Shown here piece after piece: positions 1 to 5,923 of a stretch of 19,117 nucleotides of DNA. The stretch's first letter is position 1. Each line of letters begins with the position of its first letter. Origin of the DNA: Wenzhouxiangella sp. (GTDB taxonomy: Bacteria > Pseudomonadota > Gammaproteobacteria > Xanthomonadales > Wenzhouxiangellaceae). The stretch spans positions 1 through 19,117 of the forward strand of contig SKQI01000014.1 of assembly GCA_007119095.1 (NCBI GenBank), in the 5' to 3' direction. The translations under genes and the position numbers were made by a program. Under the pieces are notes generated by a model, which was not told where the DNA came from, ran no database searches, and saw only the letters and a list, made by a program, of their open reading frames with translations.

Positions 1-386
1 ACCAGATGGTAGATTCGCCCGCAGCCTTCCATCAGGCCGGGCAAAATGTCATCCAGGTCTTCGATCGGGAAGGCATCGTCCATGCTCAGCTTTTCCCTGG
101 CCCCGTCCAGGCCCAGGCGCGGTCCGTCCCAGCGCTCGCGCTCGGGGTTGCGTTCGCGGCAGAACAGCAGTTGTTCACCCTGCTCGCGGCCAGGTAGCAG
201 GACCAGCACGGCCTCGGGTTCATGGAAGCCGGTCAGGTAGAGAAAATCGCTGTCCTGGCGGTAAGGGAAATGACTGTCCCCGTTACGCAGCAGCTGAGGG
301 GCGGCGGCAAGAATGATCATGGCGTGCTCGCCGGCCTCCTGCATCAGGCGAGCGCGGCGGTCGGTGTATTCCTTGTCCTTGATCAT
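1..386 (-). CDS. pepP: Xaa-Pro aminopeptidase, N-terminal part (partial)
   Basis: Translation on the minus strand from ATG at 386 runs open to the window edge, giving 128 codons of N-terminal sequence. It begins MIKDKEYTDRRARLM and contains NGDSHFPYRQDSDFLYLTGF, the typical opening of the aminopeptidase P N-terminal (AMP_N) domain. PepP removes N-terminal residues that precede proline and is a cytoplasmic, Mn-dependent enzyme of the pita-bread fold. The metal-binding catalytic domain lies beyond the window, so activity cannot be judged. The start codon overlaps the ygfB stop by four bases (ATGA, 383-386), so it is translationally coupled to ygfB. In related genomes the operon continues with ubiH-type hydroxylases. 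Confidence 0.92.
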   Translation of the reverse strand, partial: MIKDKEYTDRRARLMQEAGEHAMIILAAAPQLLRNGDSHFPYRQDSDFLYLTGFHEPEAVLVLLPGREQGEQLLFCRERNPERERWDGPRLGLDGAREKLSMDDAFPIEDLDDILPGLMEGCGRIYHL

Positions 387-913
387 TGGCGCACCAGCCC
401 TTCCTCGCGCAGCAGCAACACGGCCACGCGCAGGAATTCAGTCAGTTCGGAGAATGCAGACTCCTCGGCCTCCTGGTCGGAACCCGGGTCGGTGGCGGCA
501 CGGGCGATTTGCTCAATCATGCGCAGCGCGTCCTGTGCTTCCTCGGACTTGATCACCGGCTGGCCGGCGCCGAAGCCGGTCAGGAAACCCGAGCACCAGC
601 GCGCCATGCACTCGGTGCGCTCGGACAAGGGACGATCGTCGGACGGCAGCAGCGGTTGAAAACGCATGTCTGGGGAGGCCAGCTCGGCCTTCAGGGCGCT
701 CAGGGCCGGTCCGATCTGGCGCAGGATATCGTCCGATGTCCACTCGCCGACCTGCAGGGCGGCCAGGTGCGAGGCCAGTTCACGCTCGTCCTGTTCGCTT
801 CGGGCGCAGAGCAGGCCGATGACGACAGCATGCGTTTCAGCGATGCCTGCCGGATCCTGATCGGCCGCCAGGGCCAGTATCCAGGCCAGCTTGGATTCCT
901 GTTCGGTGGTCAT
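383..913 (-). CDS. ygfB: YgfB/UPF0149 family protein
   Basis: This 176-residue protein belongs to the YgfB (UPF0149) family, a small all-helical cytoplasmic family usually encoded directly before pepP. Visible family signatures are the N-terminal helical part with HAVVIGLLCAR (about residues 28-38), the central LLPSDDRPLSERTECMARWCSGFLTGFG stretch that corresponds to the family's W-C-x-GFL-x-G motif, and an acidic C-terminal part with EESAFSELTEFLRVAVLLL. In Pseudomonas YgfB has been linked to repression of alp/ampDh3 expression; whether that applies here is unknown. The gene is the first of a leftward operon, with an extended -10 candidate upstream. Its end overlaps the pepP start (ATGA). 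The family assignment is firm, the molecular role is not. Confidence 0.9.
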   Translation of the reverse strand: MTTEQESKLAWILALAADQDPAGIAETHAVVIGLLCARSEQDERELASHLAALQVGEWTSDDILRQIGPALSALKAELASPDMRFQPLLPSDDRPLSERTECMARWCSGFLTGFGAGQPVIKSEEAQDALRMIEQIARAATDPGSDQEAEESAFSELTEFLRVAVLLLREEGLVRQ

Positions 914-941
914 GTTTTATGCAACATTCTGGGATGATCCG

Positions 942-950
942 ATTTTAGCA
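942..950 (-). promoter_or_regulatory. Extended -10 candidate for ygfB-pepP
   Basis: Read on the minus strand, 950-942 is TGCTAAAAT, an extended -10 (TGn followed by TAAAAT, five of six matches to TATAAT). It would start transcription near 935, about 22 bases before the ygfB ATG. No convincing -35 lies 17 bp upstream, which is tolerated for extended -10 promoters. This is inference from the motif alone. Confidence 0.4.
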
Positions 951-987
951 CTCGACGGTCGTCGCTCGGGCGTGCTGCCCGCGGTGC

Positions 988-1017
988 TTGTGGAGTGACG
1001 ACATAAAGTTCTATGAT
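988..1017 (+). promoter_or_regulatory. Candidate promoter for the zapA unit
   Basis: TTGTGG (988-993) and TATGAT (1012-1017, five of six matches to the -10 consensus) are separated by 18 bp, placing a start near 1024 and a short leader before the ATG at 1051. The -35 is poor (only TTG conserved). The divergent ygfB promoter lies some 40 bp away, so this 137-bp gap drives both directions. Confidence 0.35.
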
Positions 1018-1050
1018 TAAGCCTCTGTAATCTAAAAAGAACACAGCGCA

Positions 1051-1275
1051 ATGGACTCCCTGCAACAGACCACGGCCGATCTCGACCGGCTTGAGCAGCG
1101 TCTGCATGAGATCACGGATCGCATCAGGCAGCTGGAAGAAGAGAACCGATCGCTGCATGCGCGCCAGGATTCCTTGGTCGCTGAACGTGCCAGCCTGGTG
1201 CAGCGCAATGAAGAGGCTCGTTCGCGCGTTGAAGCCATGATCGAGCGCCTGAAAGCTTTGGAAAACGCGGGGTAA
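1051..1275 (+). CDS. Small coiled-coil protein, TIGR02449 type
   Basis: A 74-residue protein that is nearly all heptad-patterned helix (LDRLEQRLHEITDRIRQLEE and on to MIERLKALEN). It matches my recollection of the TIGR02449 family, a small coiled-coil protein encoded immediately before zapA in many pseudomonad- and xanthomonad-like genomes. By size and helix pattern it resembles ZapB, which pairs with ZapA at the division site, and the adjacency makes a role in cell division attractive. That role is inferred from position only. It lies six bases before zapA and is probably cotranscribed with it. The ribosome binding site is weak (an A-rich AAAAAGAA about 10 bases before the ATG). SlyX-like proteins have similar composition, so the family call is less certain than the gene call. 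Confidence 0.78.
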   Translation: MDSLQQTTADLDRLEQRLHEITDRIRQLEEENRSLHARQDSLVAERASLVQRNEEARSRVEAMIERLKALENAG

Positions 1276-1281
1276 GGCAGC

Positions 1282-1581
1282 ATGAACTCACCGGCAGAAC
1301 CAGTCACGGTAAGGATTCTGGAGCGCGAGTATCGGGTCATGTGTGCACCCGAGCAGCGCCGGGAACTGATGGAATCGGCGCTTCATGTCGACCAGCAGAT
1401 GCGCCAAGTGCGGGATGGCGGGCGCATTTCATCGTTGGACAAAATTGCCGTCATGTGTGCGCTTAACATGGCCGAAGAACTGCTGCAGCTGCGCCAACAG
1501 CTGGCAGAGCGGCAGCAAAAGGTTGACCAGCGCCTGCATGATCTGGCAAATCGACTTGATAGCGCGTTGACAGAGGATTAG
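1282..1581 (+). CDS. zapA: Cell division protein ZapA
   Basis: A 99-residue protein with the ZapA plan: an N-terminal beta-rich head (PVTVRILEREYRVMCAPEQ, residues 7-25), a central helix (LHVDQQMRQVRDGGRISSLDKIAVMCALNMAEELL) and a C-terminal coiled coil (residues 70-95). ZapA binds FtsZ and bundles or cross-links its filaments at the division ring. The IAVMCALNMAEELL helix is a family hallmark. The next feature downstream is 6S RNA, the same neighbour that zapA has in E. coli and Pseudomonas. The last ~26 bases of the gene also carry the probable 6S RNA promoter, so this codon usage is under double constraint. Confidence 0.94.
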   Translation: MNSPAEPVTVRILEREYRVMCAPEQRRELMESALHVDQQMRQVRDGGRISSLDKIAVMCALNMAEELLQLRQQLAERQQKVDQRLHDLANRLDSALTED

Positions 1582-1584
1582 ACT
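1556..1584 (+). promoter_or_regulatory. Probable sigma70 promoter of 6S RNA, inside zapA
   Basis: TTGATA (1556-1561, five of six matches to the -35) and TAGACT (1579-1584, four of six to the -10) are separated by exactly 17 bp. The predicted start falls at about 1591, which is where the terminal stem of the 6S RNA begins. The -35 and part of the -10 lie inside zapA. Confidence 0.6.
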
Positions 1585-1590
1585 TGGCAA

Positions 1591-1785
1591 AGGCGCTCTC
1601 TGCGGTGTTCGCCAGCAGGAACGTAATATGCCTTGTCCCTACTTATTGACCTCGGGATGGCGACTTTCGATGCTGGTGTGCTTATTCGCCTTTGGTTGCG
1701 AATCGCCTAAAAGCTCGGAGAGCCAACCCACCTGAACCTTTGGTTCAAGGTCACAGACCTGCAGCGGCACAGGCGGAGAGCGCCA
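1591..1785 (+). ncRNA. ssrS: 6S RNA
   Basis: 6S RNA is a stable small RNA that mimics an open promoter and sequesters sigma70 RNA polymerase in stationary phase. Three things identify it. First, it sits between zapA and fthC, its usual place. Second, the ends form a perfect 9-bp closing stem (GGCGCTCTC at 1592-1600 with GAGAGCGCC at 1776-1784). Third, the 3' half contains TGAACCTTTGGTTCAAGGTC followed by ACAGACCTGCAGCGGCA, closely matching the conserved E. coli segment (TTGAACCAAGGGTTCAAGG then CAGCCTGCGGCGGCA). Length is about 193 nt, against 184 in E. coli. The exact 5' and 3' ends are inferred from the stem. In E. coli ssrS is cotranscribed with the downstream fthC homologue, and the 87-base gap here would allow this. 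Confidence 0.92.
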
Positions 1786-1871
1786 CTCCCTTTCTTCTTC
1801 CCCATGGTTCCGGCTGGATGAGCGCGGCCGTGTGCTAACCTCTTGATACCCACTGGCCATGATGGCGTCGC

Positions 1872-2468
1872 ATGAACTCTGGCACGGAAACAGGCGATCT
1901 GAAGGCGGGGTTTCGAGATCGGCTGATTGCTGAGCGAAAAAGCCTGCATGAACACCGCCGAAGGCATCTGGACAGGAGCATTTGTGCGCATTTGCTGCGT
2001 TTTCTCGACGATCGTGACTGTCTGCACATGGCGGCCTATCACCCGTTCGGGGGAGAGCCCAACCTGTATCCGGCGCTGGAGGCCCTGCATCATGCCGGGC
2101 GCCGCGTGTATCTGCCAATCGTCGATGGCCGACAGATGGAGTTCAGGCGCTGGCAGCCAGGAGCCCGCATGACGCCGAATCGTTACGGCATCCCGGAACC
2201 GCTGGAAGGGCGGAGTATCCCGGCCAGACAGCTCGAGCTGGTGCTGATGCCACTGGTGGCTTTCTCGATGACCGGCACCCGACTGGGCATGGGGGCCGGC
2301 TTCTACGACCGCTGTTTTTCCTTCAGCCTGGAACAGCCTGATTCCGGCCCTTACCTGGTCGGCACTGCTTACAGCCTGCAGCAAGTGGACAGCCTGCCGG
2401 CGCAAAGCTGGGACGTGCCGCTGGATGCGGTGATTACCGAGCGCGGTCTGAACAGCTTCAGGGACTGA
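1872..2468 (+). CDS. fthC: 5-formyltetrahydrofolate cyclo-ligase
   Basis: A 198-residue cytoplasmic enzyme (also called ygfA or MTHFS) that converts 5-formyl-THF to 5,10-methenyl-THF using ATP, recycling an inhibitory folate form. The diagnostic C-terminal motif GTRLGMGAGFYDR is present at about residues 137-149 and corresponds to the G-x-R-L-G-x-G-x-G-(FY)-Y-D-R signature that binds nucleotide. Further support comes from the N-terminal helical region (LKAGFRDRLIAERKSL), the central FGGEPNLYPAL and the closing WDVPLDAVITERG. The start at ATG 1872 gives the expected family length, but there is no clear ribosome binding site. The stop codon abuts the rpiA stop on the other strand with no intervening base (TGATCA, 2466-2471). 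Confidence 0.93.
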   Translation: MNSGTETGDLKAGFRDRLIAERKSLHEHRRRHLDRSICAHLLRFLDDRDCLHMAAYHPFGGEPNLYPALEALHHAGRRVYLPIVDGRQMEFRRWQPGARMTPNRYGIPEPLEGRSIPARQLELVLMPLVAFSMTGTRLGMGAGFYDRCFSFSLEQPDSGPYLVGTAYSLQQVDSLPAQSWDVPLDAVITERGLNSFRD

Positions 2469-3125
2469 TCAGCCCCTGGTCTCAATGCCGCTTTCGCTGG
2501 CCACCAATACCTTGTCGGCCGGACGCAAGGCAAACAGCCCGCAGGTGACAACGCCGGGAATCTGGTTGATGTCGCGCTCGACCTGGTTGGGGTTGATCAG
2601 GTCAATATTGCGCACGTCCAGAATCAGGTTGCCGTTGTCGGTCACGAAGTCTTCGCGCAGCTGCGGGCGACCGCCCATGCCGGTGAGCTTGCGCGACACG
2701 AAGGCCCTGGCCATCGGGATGACCTCGACCGGTAGCGGGAACTCGCCAAGAATCGGCCGGCACTTGGATTCATCGACGATGCAGACGAATTGCCTGCTGG
2801 CGCCGGCGATGATCTTTTCCCGAGTCAGCGCACCGCCGCCGCCCTTGATCAGGCGCCGGTGAGCGTCGACTTCATCGGCACCGTCGATGTACAGCGCCAG
2901 GTCGCCGCAATGGTTCAGGTCCATCACCTTGACGCCAATGGCCTTGAGTTTCTCGGTGGTGGCTTCAGACGATGATACCGCTGCCTCCAGCCTCAGCCCG
3001 GATGAGGCCAGCTCGTCGATAAAGGCGTTCACCGTGCTGCCGGTGCCGACGCCCAGCAGCATGCCGTCTTCGACGTAGCGAAGAGCGGCACGCGCCACTT
3101 CAATTTTCAGTCTGGCCTGGCTCAT
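2469..3125 (-). CDS. rpiA: Ribose-5-phosphate isomerase A
   Basis: A 218-residue enzyme that interconverts ribose 5-phosphate and ribulose 5-phosphate in the non-oxidative pentose phosphate pathway. The phosphate-binding GVGTGSTVNAF is at about residues 25-35. Active-site residues line up in number with E. coli RpiA: DGADE gives Asp81 and Asp84, KGGGGALTREK gives Lys94 and Glu103. A longer reading with ATG at 3155 exists, but the ATG at 3125 is preferred. It gives the normal family start (MSQARLKIEVA) and length, and it overlaps the stop of the upstream EVE-domain gene as ATGA (3122-3125), the usual coupled arrangement. It is convergent with fthC, with no visible terminator between them. Confidence 0.95.
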   Translation of the reverse strand: MSQARLKIEVARAALRYVEDGMLLGVGTGSTVNAFIDELASSGLRLEAAVSSSEATTEKLKAIGVKVMDLNHCGDLALYIDGADEVDAHRRLIKGGGGALTREKIIAGASRQFVCIVDESKCRPILGEFPLPVEVIPMARAFVSRKLTGMGGRPQLREDFVTDNGNLILDVRNIDLINPNQVERDINQIPGVVTCGLFALRPADKVLVASESGIETRG

Positions 3126-3589
3126 TGCTTTTCCATCCCCAGCAGGTAGTCCCATTGTTCCGCCGAGACCGGCATGATCGACAGGCGATTGCCGCGCCGG
3201 GTCAGGGCGAAATCGCCCAGCGCCTCGGCGTGGTCCTTGATTTCACTCAAGGAAAGCACCCGTTTGAGATGGCGCTTGTACTTGACGTCAATCAAGATCC
3301 AGCGCGGATCATCGGGGTCGCTCTTCGGGTCGAAGTATTTCGAGTCCGGGTCGAACTGGGTCGGGTCCGGATAGGGCTTGCTGGCCACCTCGGCGATGCC
3401 GACGATGCCGGGCACCTTGCAGTTGGAATGGTAGAAAAAAATCAAGTCCCCTTTTTTCATCTCATCGCGCATGAAGTTGCGTGCCTGGTAATTGCGCACG
3501 CCGTCCCAGGGTTCGGTCTTGCGCGGACGCGACTTGAGATCATCAATGCCGAAGGCGTCAGGCTCGGACTTCATCAGCCAGTAATTCAA
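3122..3589 (-). CDS. EVE domain protein
   Basis: A 155-residue protein made almost entirely of one EVE domain, the PUA-like fold found in thymocyte nuclear protein 1 and its bacterial relatives. Family signatures are NYWLMKSEPDAFGIDDL at the N-terminus, WDGVRNYQARNFMR (about residues 29-42), MKKGDLIFFYHSNCKVPGIVGIAEV and the closing LTRRGNRLSIMPVSAEQWDYLL. EVE domains bind modified bases in DNA or RNA, and some act in restriction or RNA-modification biology; the substrate of this stand-alone version is not known. The start is TTG at 3589, supported by a GGAG ribosome binding site (complement of 3596-3599) six bases upstream and by the family's usual MNYWLMKSEP beginning. It is coupled to rpiA by a four-base overlap. 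Confidence 0.93.
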   Translation of the reverse strand: MNYWLMKSEPDAFGIDDLKSRPRKTEPWDGVRNYQARNFMRDEMKKGDLIFFYHSNCKVPGIVGIAEVASKPYPDPTQFDPDSKYFDPKSDPDDPRWILIDVKYKRHLKRVLSLSEIKDHAEALGDFALTRRGNRLSIMPVSAEQWDYLLGMEKQ

Positions 3590-3678
3590 GGGGTTCTCCT
3601 GCTCGGGTTTTCACTGGCGACCGAGTTTAGCAAGTCCACGGGCCAGTCTGAGCGGTCGTTGAGCATCGGATCTTCCGC

Positions 3679-3695
3679 GGCCATAAAATGGCCTC
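3679..3695 (+). promoter_or_regulatory. Hairpin and -10-like sequence directly before dusA
   Basis: GGCCAT-AAA-ATGGCC (3679-3693) is a perfect 6-bp inverted repeat that ends two bases before the dusA ATG at 3696. It contains TAAAAT (3684-3689, five of six matches to a -10). TTGAGC at 3659-3664 could serve as -35, with a long 19-bp spacer. A start from this -10 would give a nearly leaderless dusA mRNA; a start farther upstream would put the hairpin over the initiation site. Confidence 0.35.
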
Positions 3696-4649
3696 ATGAA
3701 TAACTCATCGCATCGCCTCTGCGTTGCTCCGATGATGGACTGGACCGATCGACACTGTCGGTATTTCCATCGTCAGATCAATTCAGATGCCTTTCTGTAC
3801 ACCGAAATGGTGACCACGGGTGCTGCCATTCACGGTGACCGGGATCGCCTGTTGGGTTTCAACAAGCTGGAATGCCCGGTGGCCTTGCAATTGGGCGGCA
3901 GTGATCCGGACGCGCTGGCCCGGTCCGCTGTGCTCGGAGCGGAGCACGGCTATGACGAGATCAATCTGAACGTGGGTTGCCCGTCCGACCGGGTCCAGAA
4001 AGGTCGATTTGGCGCCTGCCTGATGAAAGAGCCGGCGCTGGTGGCTGACTGCCTGGCGGCCATGCGTGCTGCCGTCTCGGCGCCGGTCACGGTCAAGACC
4101 AGAATCGGCGTCGATGACCTGGACAGCGAGGCTTTCCTGGTCGAGTTTGTCGAACGCGTTGCCCAGTCCGGTGTGACCACCTTCATCATCCACGCCCGCA
4201 AGGCCTGGTTGTCCGGTCTCAGCCCGAAGGAGAATCGCGAAGTCCCGCCGCTTTACTACGACCGGGTGCATCGTCTGGTCGAGCGCTTCCCAGGGCTGTA
4301 TTTCATCCTCAACGGCGGCCTGGTCGAGGTCGAGCAGGTTCAGGCCGAGCTGGATGCTGTCCACGGCGTCATGCTGGGCCGGGCGGCCTACCAGAATCCC
4401 TGGATACTGGCCGAGCTGGGTCAGGCGCTGGGTCAAACGGTGGCCGACAGCAGACACACAGTCGTTGAGCGAATGGCCGAATACGCGGAAGCCCATCTGC
4501 AGTCCGGTGGCCGTTTGCAGCAAGTGGCCCGTCACCTGCTCGGCCTGTTTCACGGCCAGCCCGGCGCACGAGGGTGGCGCCAGAAACTCAGCCAGAACAT
4601 GCACAAGGATGGCGCAGGCCCGGAGCTCCTGCTCGAAGCCATGCCCTGA
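3696..4649 (+). CDS. dusA: tRNA-dihydrouridine(20/20a) synthase
   Basis: A 317-residue flavoenzyme that reduces uridines 20/20a in the tRNA D-loop using NADPH and FMN. It follows E. coli DusA along its whole length: VAPMMDWTDRHCRYFHR (residues 10-26), YTEMVTTGAAIHG, HPVALQLGGSDP-like LECPVALQLGGSDP, NLNVGCPSDRVQKGRFGACLM with the catalytic Cys95, VTVKTRIGVDD, FIIHARKAWLSGLSPKENRE and NGG...GVMLGRAAYQNPW, followed by the C-terminal helical tRNA-binding part. The SPKENRE segment separates DusA from DusB and DusC. ATG 3696 is the natural start; there is no Shine-Dalgarno sequence before it, only a hairpin. It stands alone between a leftward pair and the palindromic element. Confidence 0.96.
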   Translation: MNNSSHRLCVAPMMDWTDRHCRYFHRQINSDAFLYTEMVTTGAAIHGDRDRLLGFNKLECPVALQLGGSDPDALARSAVLGAEHGYDEINLNVGCPSDRVQKGRFGACLMKEPALVADCLAAMRAAVSAPVTVKTRIGVDDLDSEAFLVEFVERVAQSGVTTFIIHARKAWLSGLSPKENREVPPLYYDRVHRLVERFPGLYFILNGGLVEVEQVQAELDAVHGVMLGRAAYQNPWILAELGQALGQTVADSRHTVVERMAEYAEAHLQSGGRLQQVARHLLGLFHGQPGARGWRQKLSQNMHKDGAGPELLLEAMP

Positions 4650-4716
4650 GCCGACGGCGAGACGGTAGCGCTTCCTTCCCGTTCTTTTTCCCCCTACCAT
4701 ATGCGGCCCACGTTTC

Positions 4717-4879
4717 AACCCGGATAATTCATGAATTCGCGCGCCCTCGCTAGTCTATTGTCCGCACAGGGGGTTTTCCTCAGTCGGCCGTATGGCCCGA
4801 TACGCCGCTCCATCGGAAAACCCCCTGTGCGAACAATATCCTGCGCGATCATCGCGCGAATTCATGAATTTTCCGGGTT
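4717..4879 (+). repeat. 163-bp palindromic element with nested inverted repeats (MITE-like)
   Basis: Two nested pairs of arms form one long palindrome. The outer arms are 4717-4743 and 4853-4879 (27 bp, one mismatch). They begin AACCCGG at the outer edge and contain AATTCATGAATTCGCGCG. The inner arms are 4757-4779 and 4815-4837 (23 bp, one mismatch), with CACAGGGGGTTTTCC in the left arm. A 35-base apex (4780-4814) and unpaired 13- and 15-base joints lie between them. There is no coding sequence, so it looks like a non-autonomous mobile element or a degenerate terminal-repeat remnant. No convincing target duplication is visible at the edges. Transcribed, it would fold into a very stable cruciform or hairpin. 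It ends one base before the next gene's ribosome binding site. No second copy occurs in this window. Confidence 0.75.
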
Positions 4880-4894
4880 AGGAGCACCTTTGCC

Positions 4895-5812
4895 TTGATT
4901 GTTACCACGCCTGCCGAGTTTCGCCAGCAGATTGAAGCTGGCTGGCTCAACAATGACAGTCCGCCGGTGCCACGGGCGGTGTTCCTGGTCGAGCCGACCG
5001 ATTTTCGGCTGTCCGAGCAGTCTGCGCGCGATAACGTCTACATGGATCTCAGCGTCAAGGTGGATCCGGCCAGAGCGCTGGATCAGCACCGCCGCCTGAG
5101 TGAACGCATTACCGCCTGTGGCATTCCGCTGGTGCGCTTCCCCGGTCACTCGACCACGCCCGATGATCTGTTTCCGAACAACGTTTTTGCGAGCATCCCG
5201 GGGCGCTGCATCATTGGCAGAATGCTGCATCCCGAGCGGCGTCTGGAGGCCGGTCGCAGCGACATCCGTGCCTTTTTTACCGATCTGCTGGGCTACGAAA
5301 TGGTCGATCTGTCCGAGCGCGATCTGGTCGCCGAGTTGACCGGGGCCCTGATTGTCGATCGCTCGCATCGCATTGGTTATTGCGGCATGACCCAGCGCGT
5401 TGACGAGGCTGGGTGCCAGGCCATGCACGAGGCGTTTGACCTGGCCCTGACTTTCCGCTTCGACCTCAAGCCCAGCGAGTACCATACCAACGTGGTGATG
5501 GCGATCCTTGCCTCGCGTGCCCTGGTTATCTGTCCCGATGCCTTCATCGATCCGGCCGTGCCTGAGGCGATTGCCAGTGCGTATCCTGGCCACGTGTTGG
5601 AAATATCCAGTGATGAAAAGGAAGCTTTCGCCGGCAATTGCATCGCCCTGAACTTCAAGGACTTGTTCATGAGTCAGACCGGCGTCGATGCGCTTTCGCC
5701 GGACAAGCTGGCCAAGCTGGAGAGCTGGGGTTTCGTTATCCACGGCATCGAGCTCGACGAGGTCGAAAAAGCCGGCGGCAGCCTGCGTTGCTGCGTCGCC
5801 GAGATTTTTTGA
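4895..5812 (+). CDS. CtlX/arginine deiminase-like amidinohydrolase
   Basis: A 305-residue protein of the guanidino-group-modifying superfamily (DDAH, arginine deiminase and amidinotransferases), closest in motif pattern to the CtlX-type citrulline utilisation hydrolase family. Visible landmarks are PDDLFPNNVF at about residues 89-98, LTGALIVDR in the middle, the catalytic His in SEYHTNVV (about His197), and GGSLRCCVAEIF at the C-terminus with the probable nucleophile Cys299. Such enzymes attack the guanidino or ureido carbon through a covalent thiouronium intermediate; the actual substrate here cannot be read from sequence. The start is TTG at 4895 with AGGAG (4880-4884) ten bases upstream; an in-frame stop at 4865 rules out an earlier start. 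Its leader is directly downstream of the palindromic element, which may supply or block its promoter. Confidence 0.82.
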   Translation: MIVTTPAEFRQQIEAGWLNNDSPPVPRAVFLVEPTDFRLSEQSARDNVYMDLSVKVDPARALDQHRRLSERITACGIPLVRFPGHSTTPDDLFPNNVFASIPGRCIIGRMLHPERRLEAGRSDIRAFFTDLLGYEMVDLSERDLVAELTGALIVDRSHRIGYCGMTQRVDEAGCQAMHEAFDLALTFRFDLKPSEYHTNVVMAILASRALVICPDAFIDPAVPEAIASAYPGHVLEISSDEKEAFAGNCIALNFKDLFMSQTGVDALSPDKLAKLESWGFVIHGIELDEVEKAGGSLRCCVAEIF

Positions 5813-5863
5813 GCGCTGCCGTTGGATGAATTAGGCAATCAAACCCGGCGATTTCTGAGAAGC

Positions 5864-5907
5864 GGAACCCTCGTGACCAGCTGATTAGACCGCCGACCGA
5901 GGGGTCC
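5864..5907 (+). repeat. Inverted repeat in the leader of the glycosyltransferase gene
   Basis: GGAACCCTCG (5864-5873) and CGAGGGGTCC (5898-5907) pair at nine of ten positions around a 24-base loop. It lies between the hydrolase stop (5812) and the glycosyltransferase ATG (5924). There is no T-run after it, so it is not a standard terminator; it could be an operator or a leader structure. Confidence 0.4.
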
Positions 5908-5923
5908 GAGACAAGCGCCTAGC

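Noticed and set aside
386..937. 183-codon rightward open frame opposite ygfB
   Set aside because: It mirrors ygfB codon for codon on the other strand, has no family motifs, and ygfB is a clear family member. High GC makes such antisense frames common.
1567..1572. TTGACA as the 6S RNA -35
   Set aside because: Although a perfect -35 match, 17 bp later there is no -10-like sequence and the start would fall inside the RNA. TTGATA at 1556-1561 has a -10 at the right distance.
1639..2118. Leftward open frame over the 6S RNA and the start of fthC
   Set aside because: It is antisense to a structured RNA and to fthC, with no motif or ribosome binding site.
4650..4700. Rho-independent terminator after dusA (GACGG...CCGTTC then TTTTT)
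   Set aside because: The stem is only about four to five pairs with a large loop; the pyrimidine-rich tract alone is not enough.
3783..4718. 311-codon leftward open frame opposite dusA
   Set aside because: dusA is unmistakable in the other strand, and this frame has the Arg/Gln/His-rich composition of an antisense shadow.
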